Assembly (NCBI GenBank): GCA_903904615.1
Contig: CAIVDG010000063.1
Span: forward strand, 1-6,044
Source of the DNA: an uncultured Acidimicrobiaceae bacterium
GTDB lineage: Bacteria; Actinomycetota; Acidimicrobiia; Acidimicrobiales; Ilumatobacteraceae
Length of the DNA stretch: 6,044 bases
Direction: 5' to 3'
In this document: positions 1-5,851 of the stretch, one piece after another
How positions within the stretch are numbered: position 1 is the stretch's first letter
Layout of the letters: each line of letters starts with the position of its first letter
Made by a program: the position numbers and the translations under genes
Notes under the pieces: generated by a model
Seen by the model: only the letters and a program-made list of their open reading frames with translations
Database searches by the model: none
What the model was told of the DNA's origin: nothing

Positions 1-17
1 GCCATCCGCGCTTTTGG

Positions 18-46
18 CTGACGCACAGCCCTGATACGGCGATAAG
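18..46 (+). promoter_or_regulatory. Possible sigma70-type promoter for the tRNA-Val gene
   Basis: A CTGACG hexamer (18-23) resembles a -35 box. It is followed after exactly 17 bases by GATAAG (41-46), which matches the -10 consensus at four of six positions. Transcription would start near 53, leaving a leader of about 14 bases before the tRNA. This is pattern matching only. The -35 box overlaps a short inverted repeat (GGCTG 16-20 with CAGCC 26-30), which may be coincidental. No coding sequence was recognised in 1-66. Confidence 0.3.
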
Positions 47-66
47 GTGAGGGCTCCGAAATATTC

Positions 67-143
67 GGGCGTTTAGCTCAGTTGGCTAGAGCATCTCCCT
101 TACAAGGAGAGGGTCGGGGGTTCGAGTCCCTCAACGCCCACCA
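67..143 (+). tRNA. tRNA-Val, anticodon UAC
   Basis: This is a complete cloverleaf of 77 bases with an encoded CCA end (141-143). The acceptor stem GGGCGTT (67-73) pairs perfectly with AACGCCC (133-139), and the discriminator base is A140. The D arm is GCTC/GAGC (76-79 with 89-92). The anticodon stem is TCTCC/GGAGA (94-98 with 106-110) around the loop CTTACAA (99-105). The anticodon TAC at 101-103 decodes the valine codon GUA. The variable loop is GGGTC (111-115). The T arm is GGGGG/CCCTC with the canonical TTCGAGT loop (121-127) and one G-T pair. Nothing suggests a pseudogene. No second copy of its 3' end, as an integrated element would leave, is visible in the window. Confidence 0.97.
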
Positions 144-206
144 ATTGTCGAATTCTTCGTTGAGTTCAGCCCTACGGGTCAGCCTTAGATCTGTGCTTCG
201 GGAGAT

Positions 207-566
207 TCATTCCGCAACAAGTGTCAATTTTGCGTGAATCAACTTCTTTATAAATGTTCGTGACAGAGGCTTGTCTACTGGCACGTGAAGAGCGCTCTTG
301 GTGTGAGAGTACTTGGTCATTTCCTTTGGAAACAGGTGCAGCACTGATCCGCTGAACGGGTAGTACCCCACGTGTTTCTTCGCAGCCATAATCCCGGCCA
401 CCACTATCCCATTCACTGAGAATGCCGGCATGCCGTAGCTAACAACTTCCTCTGCTTCTGGAACTACAGAGAGGATGTGCTCACGCATGGCGACCATGGT
501 GTCTCTGTGTGGTTGAGGAGCAGCTTTGTAGAGAGCGGCCGTTGTGGATGAAATGCGTCGCGTCAC
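207..566 (-). CDS. DUF1801 / YdhG-like small protein
   Basis: This is a 119-residue cytosolic protein with no signal peptide or membrane segment. It looks like a single-domain member of the DUF1801 (YdhG-like) family. The family hallmarks are an N-terminal helical region (about 10-38), the SYGMPAF motif (43-49), and a YYPFSGSV segment (68-75) followed by a lysine-rich VPVDKPL stretch (95-101). Full-length members are about this size. Bacillus YdhG (Fra) has been described as a frataxin-like iron chaperone, but many members have no known role, so iron handling here is only a possibility. The start is GTG at 564-566. A weak GGAAA Shine-Dalgarno-like sequence lies eight bases upstream. The gene begins 39 bp after the sulfatase-like gene ends, on the same strand, so co-transcription is plausible. 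It runs convergently toward the tRNA. The 63 bases between them hold no convincing terminator. Confidence 0.85.
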   Translation of the reverse strand: MTRRISSTTAALYKAAPQPHRDTMVAMREHILSVVPEAEEVVSYGMPAFSVNGIVVAGIMAAKKHVGYYPFSGSVLHLFPKEMTKYSHTKSALHVPVDKPLSRTFIKKLIHAKLTLVAE

Positions 567-601
567 TTCTGTAGTTTCCGTTCAGTTCCATTCATGTGTT
601 C

Positions 602-620
602 GGACCTACTTCGAAGGTCC
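602..620. other. Small hairpin over the stop codon of the sulfatase-like gene
   Basis: GGACCT (602-607) and AGGTCC (615-620) form a perfect 6-bp inverted repeat with a 7-base loop. It covers the TAG stop (606-608, minus strand) of the upstream gene and lies 36 bp before the start of the DUF1801 gene. No T-run follows on the minus strand, so it is not a standard intrinsic terminator. It could act as an mRNA stabiliser or weak attenuator, or be chance. Confidence 0.3.
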
Positions 621-2150
621 CACTTTAGAGAATCTGGGTTGCTTGGCCGTCCAGTCTGCAATCCATAACTCGGGGGGTGAACTTTCCGAAGTAATGGTCG
701 TGGTGAGAAGCGATGTGGTGAAGTAGGCCGGATTGCTCGACGGTGACAACCCAGACAATTCTGGAACTGTTGCCACCACAACGCCGTCGACAACGAGAAG
801 GCCTTCACATCGTTGGCACAGTGTGGTTGTCGTGTTGAATCGTCCTGACACGCGCGCAGGAACATACGACATGGGGCTAGATCCGATGTTTCTAAAACTG
901 CGCTTGTCGATGTTGGTCCAGGTTGCGCCCCGCACAACTGCAGATGTTTGCGGAATTCGCTTGCCAACCAGACGACCGCTGATTCCGACGCGGTGAATGT
1001 CGTCAACGTTTCCGTTAGCGGAGACCCACGAGTTGTAGTACTTCACACGTTTCACCACCGCAGAGAAATCAGTGGAGAGATTCGCACCTGTGTACGGCCA
1101 ACGCACACGGCGAGACGCACGCACGGGGCAGGTAGTGCTGAGGTCTACACCGTCGAACTGTGCGCTTGTAGGAATGCGGGCTACCGAAAGAACAGTGGGA
1201 AGAATGTCAATTGAAGAGACAGGGCAGTTGTTCATTGCTCCTGCTTGTTGATTTGGGTACTTGATGAAGAGTGGTACGCGATAGATGTCTTCAAGTGTTG
1301 GCTTATTCGCGGGATTCACTTTGTCCCGGAAGGATTCGCCAGGCACGAAAGTCATTCCGTGGTCCGAAGTGACAATCAGCATTGTTCTGTCCCAATTTGC
1401 GGATTCTTTCAGCGACGTGATGAATGACAGCAGTAATTGATCAGTCGCAACGAACTGGCGAAGGAGAGATTGGTATGCATCGCGACGTCGGTCAATTGTG
1501 TTGCTGGGTCGTGGGTCGGTCTCCAGTTCTTTTCCTAAACGAAAATCGGTGGAGAAACGCCATGGGCGATGGGGGAGCAGAATGTGGGAGAAGTGCACCG
1601 TTGAAGTTGTTGATGTGCTCACGCGAGAGATGAGATTGCGAAATTCCGCGACTTGAAATTCTGCTTGTCGTTCTTTGTCGGGAACTTTGTTCGCACACAC
1701 ATCTTTTGGGCACAGACTTGTAATTGTTTGATACACATCGAGATCCATGTGGTCTTTAGTGAGTGTGAAGAGATTGACCGGATGATCTGCAAGTACGGGG
1801 TAGTTGCGCATTGTGGGCCACTTGCCATCAAGCATTGCTGGTATCGCTTCAGTCGTACGTTGGGCTGTCGCCAAAGAATTGCGATACCACGTGGAGTGTT
1901 TGGCTAATTCGGCGAACCCGGGGAATCGGGTGGCGTTGATGGTGCCGTTCGTGCGTAGAAGGGCATAGAGAGGCGCCTCGTCAAGCACCAGCCACACCAC
2001 ACTGATGCCAGCATTTGCGTCTCCCGAACGCGTGAGGGCCTGTGACGGCGAAGTACCTGGTGTTGCGCTAGCGAGGATGGCGAAAGCAAGAAATACGAAC
2101 GCGAGGCGAGTGCGAAGACGGGGCGGGGTGAGAGAAAACACAAGGAACAA
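606..2150 (-). CDS. Exported sulfatase/phosphotransferase-fold (alkaline phosphatase superfamily) protein
   Basis: This 514-residue protein has a basic N-terminus, a hydrophobic segment (about 15-29) and a likely signal cleavage after ASA (27-29), or a retained membrane anchor. The catalytic domain spans about 50-330. It shows the metal-site motif VVWLVLDEAPL (51-61, D57/E58), the segment QRTTEAIPAML (97-107) with candidate nucleophile T99 or T100, histidines H189 and H194 in HILLPHRPW, and the second metal motif TSDHG (261-265, D263/H264). Thr rather than Cys/Ser at the nucleophile position resembles lipoteichoic-acid-synthase-like and phosphoglycerol-transferase-like enzymes more than true sulfatases, so phospho-group chemistry on envelope polymers is plausible but unproven. 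Residues about 335-514 form a second domain of unknown role containing a CxxC (445-448). Related actinobacterial proteins often carry several N-terminal membrane helices, which are absent here. The start is uncertain. TTG at 2148-2150 lacks a clear ribosome site, and GTG three codons downstream is an alternative. It diverges from the secreted-protein gene. Confidence 0.85.
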   Translation of the reverse strand: MFLVFSLTPPRLRTRLAFVFLAFAILASATPGTSPSQALTRSGDANAGISVVWLVLDEAPLYALLRTNGTINATRFPGFAELAKHSTWYRNSLATAQRTTEAIPAMLDGKWPTMRNYPVLADHPVNLFTLTKDHMDLDVYQTITSLCPKDVCANKVPDKERQAEFQVAEFRNLISRVSTSTTSTVHFSHILLPHRPWRFSTDFRLGKELETDPRPSNTIDRRRDAYQSLLRQFVATDQLLLSFITSLKESANWDRTMLIVTSDHGMTFVPGESFRDKVNPANKPTLEDIYRVPLFIKYPNQQAGAMNNCPVSSIDILPTVLSVARIPTSAQFDGVDLSTTCPVRASRRVRWPYTGANLSTDFSAVVKRVKYYNSWVSANGNVDDIHRVGISGRLVGKRIPQTSAVVRGATWTNIDKRSFRNIGSSPMSYVPARVSGRFNTTTTLCQRCEGLLVVDGVVVATVPELSGLSPSSNPAYFTTSLLTTTITSESSPPELWIADWTAKQPRFSKVGPSK

Positions 2151-2156
2151 TGGCGA

Positions 2157-2191
2157 AGGGTACTGAAATACTTGCCGATACCCAATGGTAT
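2157..2191 (-). promoter_or_regulatory. Candidate promoter and 14-bp palindrome between divergent genes
   Basis: The 83-bp gap between the divergent sulfatase-like and secreted-protein genes contains an inverted repeat: ATACC (2178-2182) and GGTAT (2187-2191) around CAAT. On the minus strand, TTGGGT (2180-2185) is a possible -35 box inside this palindrome. It is followed after 17 bases by TACCCT (2157-2162), a weak -10 match. That would start transcription at or near the TTG start, implying a very short leader or none. A regulator bound to the palindrome could therefore block the minus-strand promoter. I found no convincing plus-strand promoter here. Confidence 0.3.
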
Positions 2192-2233
2192 GTGGGGTGA
2201 TGAATGTGCTTTGCCGTATCTACCTAGTGTGAA

Positions 2234-3772
2234 GTGATGAGACCACGGCGCTTCACAGTTCAGTTCGTCGGCGCAATTGCGTTGGCGTCAATAGCCATGT
2301 CATCTCTTGCCCACGCTGCAGCTCCCGCGTCTTCGGTCACTGCCAGTGCGTGGTCGGTCGGCAAGAGCCGCACAGCTCACGGTGGAGCCCTACTTGCGGC
2401 ATCAACAACAGGTGCCAGCGCAACGTTCACTCTGAAGCGCAAATCGTTCGCCATGTGGTACGTGGCGGGACCAGCACAAGGAAAGTTGGCTGTACTTGTT
2501 AATGGCCGACGAGTGAAGACCGTCGATCAGTACGCCTCGAAAGTGTCGCGTAAGTCAGTGTCCCTCAGTGGCGCTAAATCGGTAAACGTCGTGCAAGTTG
2601 TCGCGCTCTCTACGCGCAACAGTCGTTCGCGTGGAACAAAGGTGAACGTAGATGCATTCTCTGCATCTGCGGCAGCGTGCAGTGCCAGTTGTATTCGCAA
2701 TCCCATTCACGCAGAAATGAACATCCCCTCCACTGTGCAACTTGGCGATGCGCCGTGGTATCCCACGGCTGTTCCAGAACGCAGTTCTCCACAGTGGGTT
2801 GTTGCTGTGGGAAGTTACGTACGCGGACAAGATGTCACTCCCATCGATACAGCGGTCCCCGTTATCCGTGCGGCTGCATGCGATCAAGCAAGAAAAGTTC
2901 CGCGTGGAATTGTCGTCTTGTCGTTCGGAAAACAAGTTGACGGCGGAACAAACGGTTTTGGTCGAACCATTCCGTACAGCACCATCGTTGCAACATCTGC
3001 TGCGTGGGCGGCCGGACTTGCAGAATGTGGCACAGGCCCATGGGAAGTGTCGCTCGGAACAAGTAACTCAGGCTCTGTCACGGGCTACAACGGATTCATC
3101 GGCGGCGGAACGTGGGCGCGAATGGTGGAGCAAGCTCGTGCGGCCTCTGACCCTCGCGTCACGGTGTCCGCAGCTGTCGATCTTGAGCCCGGATGGGGCC
3201 CACCAGGCCAAGCGCGTTCCTGGGTGGACGGATTTGTTCGATCATCATCTTTGCGTTTATGGAACTTTGGCTCTGCCGATGGTTGCCCGCAAACAGTGTC
3301 TACTGACCTCACGTGCAACAACGGATGGACCATTGATGATGTCTTGTGGGTGTCATCTCATGCCGGGCCAAACGTGTTTGCAATGCCGCAAATTCACACA
3401 CAAAGCGGTTCACAGTCGCGTCAATGGGCTGTCATGGCAGCGCGTGCGGCAACTATGGCGATGCCGCTGCGTATCGGGGCCATCACTGTTCAAACAGCCG
3501 CGTGCAGCCAAGTACGTGGCGGATGCCCCACAACGGGCATCTCTGCATGGGATGGTTGGTCGCAACTGCGTCGATCAATTGATGCACTTCCAGGTGCTGT
3601 GGGAACTCCCGTGGGTGCCCCCATGGATATTCGATGGGGCTGGGCGAATGGTTTTGTGATTCCCCCTGCCACAACGACAACAACAACAACAACTTCAACA
3701 ACCACCACGTCAACGACGTCAACAACAACTACAACAACAACGACCGTGCCGGTGAGCCCACCCACCACATAA
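2234..3772 (+). CDS. Secreted multidomain protein with beta-sandwich module, Cys-rich domain and Thr/Ser tail
   Basis: This 512-residue protein has a clear Sec signal peptide: a basic MMRPRR start, a hydrophobic core (about 10-25), and likely cleavage after AHA (26-28). Residues about 40-143 look like the jelly-roll, carbohydrate-binding-like module common in secreted actinobacterial proteins. They carry the pattern of an aromatic plus AGPAQGK (78-84), then VLVNGRRVKTVDQYA (87-101). Residues about 170-475 form a domain I do not recognise. It has strand-like GIVVLSFGK (225-233) and VSAAVDLEP (311-319), whose acidic pair D316/E318 at a strand end would suit a TIM-barrel glycoside-hydrolase-like active site, but that is inference. 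Eight cysteines (149, 153, 216, 265, 351, 361, 424, 431) suggest disulfides. The C-terminus is a 25-residue Thr/Ser tract (480-504) followed by only VPVSPPTT, with no terminal domain or LPxTG signal. The start is GTG 2234 or the adjacent ATG 2237, with no strong ribosome site. Its function is unknown. Its place beside a sulfatase-fold enzyme suggests an envelope or polysaccharide role. Confidence 0.85.
   Translation: MMRPRRFTVQFVGAIALASIAMSSLAHAAAPASSVTASAWSVGKSRTAHGGALLAASTTGASATFTLKRKSFAMWYVAGPAQGKLAVLVNGRRVKTVDQYASKVSRKSVSLSGAKSVNVVQVVALSTRNSRSRGTKVNVDAFSASAAACSASCIRNPIHAEMNIPSTVQLGDAPWYPTAVPERSSPQWVVAVGSYVRGQDVTPIDTAVPVIRAAACDQARKVPRGIVVLSFGKQVDGGTNGFGRTIPYSTIVATSAAWAAGLAECGTGPWEVSLGTSNSGSVTGYNGFIGGGTWARMVEQARAASDPRVTVSAAVDLEPGWGPPGQARSWVDGFVRSSSLRLWNFGSADGCPQTVSTDLTCNNGWTIDDVLWVSSHAGPNVFAMPQIHTQSGSQSRQWAVMAARAATMAMPLRIGAITVQTAACSQVRGGCPTTGISAWDGWSQLRRSIDALPGAVGTPVGAPMDIRWGWANGFVIPPATTTTTTTTSTTTTSTTSTTTTTTTTVPVSPPTT
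3671..3745 (+). repeat. ACN-codon repeat encoding a Thr8-Ser-Thr4-Ser-Thr2-Ser-Thr8 tract
   Basis: Twenty-five consecutive codons are ACN threonine or TCA serine, mostly ACA, giving a low-complexity ACA trinucleotide repeat. The serines divide the run into blocks of 8, 4, 2 and 8 threonines. Such tracts usually serve as extended, often O-glycosylated linkers or stalks in secreted proteins. The repetitive DNA should be prone to slippage in steps of whole codons, so length may vary between strains. The open frame across the same bases on the opposite strand, which would encode poly-valine, is an artefact of the repeat. Confidence 0.9.
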
Positions 3773-3776
3773 ACAA

Positions 3777-3808
3777 CACAAGCCCGCCCCAGATGGGACG
3801 GGCTTGTG
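3777..3808. terminator. Hairpin terminator between convergent genes
   Basis: CACAAGCCCG (3777-3786) and CGGGCTTGTG (3799-3808) form a perfect 10-bp stem, with further inner C-G pairing around an AGAT loop. It sits in the 50-bp gap between two convergent stop codons (TAA ends at 3772; the aldehyde dehydrogenase stop is 3823-3825). On the minus strand it is followed by TTGTTTATG, a modest T-rich tract, so it best suits termination of the aldehyde dehydrogenase transcript. On the plus strand the following CGTAACGG is not T-rich, so plus-strand termination by this element is less certain. Confidence 0.75.
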
Positions 3809-3822
3809 CGTAACGGAATGGG

Positions 3823-5250
3823 TTAGAGCTGAAGGCTCTTGATCTCGAGGAACTCTTCGAATCCGTATTCGCCAAGTTCGCGACCAACACCTGATTGCTT
3901 GTAGCCACCGAATGGAGCGTTGGGGTTGAAGCCTCCGCCATTCACCGTGACTTGACCAGTGCGGATGCGGCGAGCAATTGCGATGCCGGTTTCCTTGTCC
4001 TTTGCGAACACTGCGCCTGCAAGGCCGTACACGCTGTCGTTTGCAATGGCGACTGCATCGTCAATTCCGTCGTACGGAATGATGGACAACACTGGACCAA
4101 AGATTTCTTCCTGAGCAATGGTCATGTCGTTGCTGACTTCCGAGAACACTGTTGGCTTCACGTAGTACCCGGTGTTCAGACCCTCGGGTGCGCCAGGGCC
4201 ACCGGCAATGAGTTTTGCGCCTTCTTCGATTCCCTTGTTGATGTACATCTGCACGCGGTCACGTTGTGCGGCCGATGCAAGAGGTCCAACGTTGGTGCCT
4301 TCTGCGAATGGGTCGCCCACTTTGATGTTGTTGGCGACTGCTGCAGCTAAGGCTTCTGCCTGCTCAAGCTTTGCGCGTGGAACAAGCATACGGCTCAACA
4401 GTGAACATGTTTGTCCGCTGTTCAAGAATGCCTGGCCTGTACCACCCATGACTGCCTTTGTGAAGGTTTCGTCGTCGAGGTCGTCGCAAATGATGTTTGC
4501 GCTCTTGCCGCCAAGTTCAAGTGCAACTTTCTTAATGGTCTCGGCGCCCACTTGCATAACGCGGCGTCCGGCGCGGGTGGAACCAGTGAAGGACACCATG
4601 TCAACGTCGGGGCTTGCAGCAATTGCTTCACCCACAACTGGGCCAGTGCCCGTGACAAGGTTGAACACGCCAGCTGGCAAGCCAACCTCGTGGATGATCT
4701 CGGCCAACATGAATGCGTCGATTGGCGCAACTTCACTTGGCTTCAAAACAACGGTGCAACCAGCGGCCATTGCGAATGCAACCTTTGCCGCAATTTGGTG
4801 CAATGGGTAGTTCCATGGGGTGATGCAGCCCACAACACCAATAGGTTCGCGAACGACTAATGAGTTCCCAATTTCCTTAGAGAAGTTGAAGGACTCTGCA
4901 AGAACAGCAGCCTGCTTGAACGAGTTGATGGGGATTCCGACCTGAATGATGTTTGACAGTGGCTTTGCCATTCCTGTCTCGCGTGAGATTGCAGATGCAA
5001 TTTCATCCATGCGTCCACCAAGTGCATCGCCAATACGGTTCATGTACTTTGCACGCTCTTCTTTAGGAAGTGTGCTCCACGATTCGAAGGCAGCCTTAGC
5101 TGCTGCTGCAGCCTTGGTGACATCGCCAGCGGTTCCTTCTGGGATTGTGGCCATTACTTGTTCGGTCAAAGAATCGAAGACGGAAATGGTTGCGGTTCCT
5201 TCGGAAGCAACCCACTGTCCATTGATGTAGATCTTGTCGTAGGTAGTCAT
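3823..5250 (-). CDS. NAD(P)-dependent aldehyde dehydrogenase
   Basis: This is a full-length 475-residue member of the aldehyde dehydrogenase superfamily, oxidising an aldehyde to the carboxylate with NAD+ or NADP+ in the cytosol. The landmarks are in order. The cofactor and oxyanion segment ITPWNYP (143-149) has N147. LKPSE (169-173) has the cofactor-binding K170. FTGSTRAG (221-228) is the nucleotide-binding turn. LELGGK (244-249) carries the general base E245. NSGQTCS (277-283) has the nucleophile C282. EEIFGP (381-386) has E382 and F384. PFGGYKQSG (446-454) lies near the C-terminus. All key residues are present, so it should be active. The substrate cannot be read from the sequence. An in-frame start at 5292 would add 14 residues, but ATG 5248-5250 has a good ribosome site and matches the usual family N-terminus. 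The gene is monocistronic here, ends at a hairpin, and diverges from the copper lipoprotein gene. A monooxygenase gene of the same orientation lies further upstream. Confidence 0.95.
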   Translation of the reverse strand: MTTYDKIYINGQWVASEGTATISVFDSLTEQVMATIPEGTAGDVTKAAAAAKAAFESWSTLPKEERAKYMNRIGDALGGRMDEIASAISRETGMAKPLSNIIQVGIPINSFKQAAVLAESFNFSKEIGNSLVVREPIGVVGCITPWNYPLHQIAAKVAFAMAAGCTVVLKPSEVAPIDAFMLAEIIHEVGLPAGVFNLVTGTGPVVGEAIAASPDVDMVSFTGSTRAGRRVMQVGAETIKKVALELGGKSANIICDDLDDETFTKAVMGGTGQAFLNSGQTCSLLSRMLVPRAKLEQAEALAAAVANNIKVGDPFAEGTNVGPLASAAQRDRVQMYINKGIEEGAKLIAGGPGAPEGLNTGYYVKPTVFSEVSNDMTIAQEEIFGPVLSIIPYDGIDDAVAIANDSVYGLAGAVFAKDKETGIAIARRIRTGQVTVNGGGFNPNAPFGGYKQSGVGRELGEYGFEEFLEIKSLQL

Positions 5251-5253
5251 GTG

Positions 5254-5259
5254 ATCTCC
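5254..5259 (-). promoter_or_regulatory. Ribosome binding site fixing the aldehyde dehydrogenase start
   Basis: GGAGAT on the minus strand, with its GGAG core at 5256-5259, lies five bases before the ATG at 5248-5250. This supports that start over the upstream in-frame start at 5292. Confidence 0.75.
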
Positions 5260-5292
5260 GTTGTGTGGCGCCCGAATCTGGGCGTGCCTCAC

Positions 5293-5324
5293 ACGCTAGG
5301 CGAAGTTGGTACCTATGTTCATAG
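5293..5324 (-). promoter_or_regulatory. Candidate aldehyde dehydrogenase promoter with overlapping palindromic operator
   Basis: On the minus strand TGAACA (5316-5321) resembles a -35 box (four of six matches). It is followed after exactly 17 bases by TAGCGT (5293-5298) as a weak -10. The -35 box lies wholly inside the perfect inverted repeat CTATG-TT-CATAG (5313-5324), the geometry expected of a repressor operator. A GCGAAGT direct repeat (5300-5306 and 5324-5330, 24 bp apart) flanks it, and a GGTACC palindrome sits at 5308-5313. No regulator gene is in the window. Confidence 0.35.
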
Positions 5325-5346
5325 CGAAGTAGCACCTCGGGCGTGA

Positions 5347-5372
5347 AAATGACACTTGTCAGGAAATGACAC
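5347..5372 (+). promoter_or_regulatory. Repeated TGACA sites upstream of the copper lipoprotein gene
   Basis: The perfect inverted repeat TGACA-CT-TGTCA (5350-5361) shares its left arm with a 9-base direct repeat, AAATGACAC, at 5347-5355 and again at 5364-5372, a period of 17 bases. The cluster ends 22 bases before the likely ATG of the lipoprotein gene, where a promoter or regulator site is expected. TTGTCA (5356-5361) could serve as a -35 box, but no good -10 lies at the right distance. Confidence 0.35.
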
Positions 5373-5394
5373 GGACAGGGGATGGTCAGTAGAG

Positions 5395-5838
5395 ATGAGA
5401 ACCAAGTGGATTGGGGCAGTTGTGCTGGCGGTAGCACTGGCAGGTTGTGGCGCTGACCCGTCTAGCCAGCCTGGTGCCGACATTAATGACACAAAATCAA
5501 ACAAGGTGACGGGCGACGTTCACGAGTGGGGGATTGAGGTGAGTGCGAGCAAGGCACGGGCGGGGAAGGTTGTGTTTGCCATCGCAAACTTTGGCACCAT
5601 CCAACATGAGTTCCTTGTTACAAAGACCTCGTTTGAACCAGGAAAGATTCCACTAGGCGACAACAACCGTTTCGATGAAGAACTTGAAGGCATCGAAGTT
5701 GTCGATGAAATTCCCGAATGGCCAGTGAATGAAGCCAAGGTGCTGACACTTGACCTAGAGGCGGGCACGTACGAGCTGTTGTGCAACATTGCAGGTCACT
5801 ACGCGAACGGAATGCATCACACGTTCATCGTTGAATAG
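5395..5838 (+). CDS. Cupredoxin-like (type 1 copper) lipoprotein
   Basis: This is a 147-residue exported lipoprotein. It has a basic MRTK start, a hydrophobic stretch (6-16) and the lipobox LAGC (15-18), so C18 should be lipidated and the protein anchored outside the cytoplasmic membrane. A polar linker (about 19-40) leads to one cupredoxin domain (about 41-147). The type 1 copper ligands are all recognisable: H71 in IQHEF, then C130, H135 and M140 in the C-terminal loop LLCNIAGHYANGM (128-140). The spacing fits plastocyanin- and sulfocyanin-like electron carriers. An acidic insert (about 90-108) lies between the first ligand and the C-terminal loop. Its likely role is outer-face electron transfer or copper handling; the partner is not visible. 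ATG 5395 is preferred over an in-frame TTG at 5356 because it gives a normal lipoprotein signal. AGGGGA lies 12 bases upstream of it, a slightly distant ribosome site. The gene ends 20 bp from a convergent monooxygenase gene. Confidence 0.88.
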   Translation: MRTKWIGAVVLAVALAGCGADPSSQPGADINDTKSNKVTGDVHEWGIEVSASKARAGKVVFAIANFGTIQHEFLVTKTSFEPGKIPLGDNNRFDEELEGIEVVDEIPEWPVNEAKVLTLDLEAGTYELLCNIAGHYANGMHHTFIVE

Positions 5839-5851
5839 CGAGAGATTGTGA

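Noticed and set aside
16..30. GGCTG-ACGCA-CAGCC hairpin as a terminator of an upstream gene
   Set aside because: The stem is only 5 bp with no T-tract on either strand, and no coding frame is recognisable before it.
130..164. Inverted repeat CTCAACG / CGTTGAG pairing the tRNA 3' end with downstream sequence
   Set aside because: The left arm is part of the tRNA T and acceptor arms, and no T-run follows. It could be an alternative fold but is not a credible terminator or attachment site on this evidence.
2742..3659. A 305-codon open frame inside the secreted-protein gene, same strand, different frame
   Set aside because: It lies entirely within the gene with the clear signal peptide and domain structure. 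Its translation has no recognisable motif or compositional sense, so it is a shadow frame.
3490..3768. Minus-strand frame with a long poly-valine stretch resembling a membrane segment
   Set aside because: The valines are the reverse complement of the ACA/ACG threonine repeat and are therefore an artefact.
4172..4810. A 212-codon plus-strand open frame opposite the aldehyde dehydrogenase
   Set aside because: It is antisense to a gene with all catalytic motifs intact, and its Ser/Pro/Ala-rich translation matches nothing known.
5251..5292. N-terminal extension of the aldehyde dehydrogenase by 14 residues
   Set aside because: The ATG at 5248-5250 has a well-spaced GGAGAT site and gives the normal family N-terminus. 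The extension would also run through the candidate promoter.
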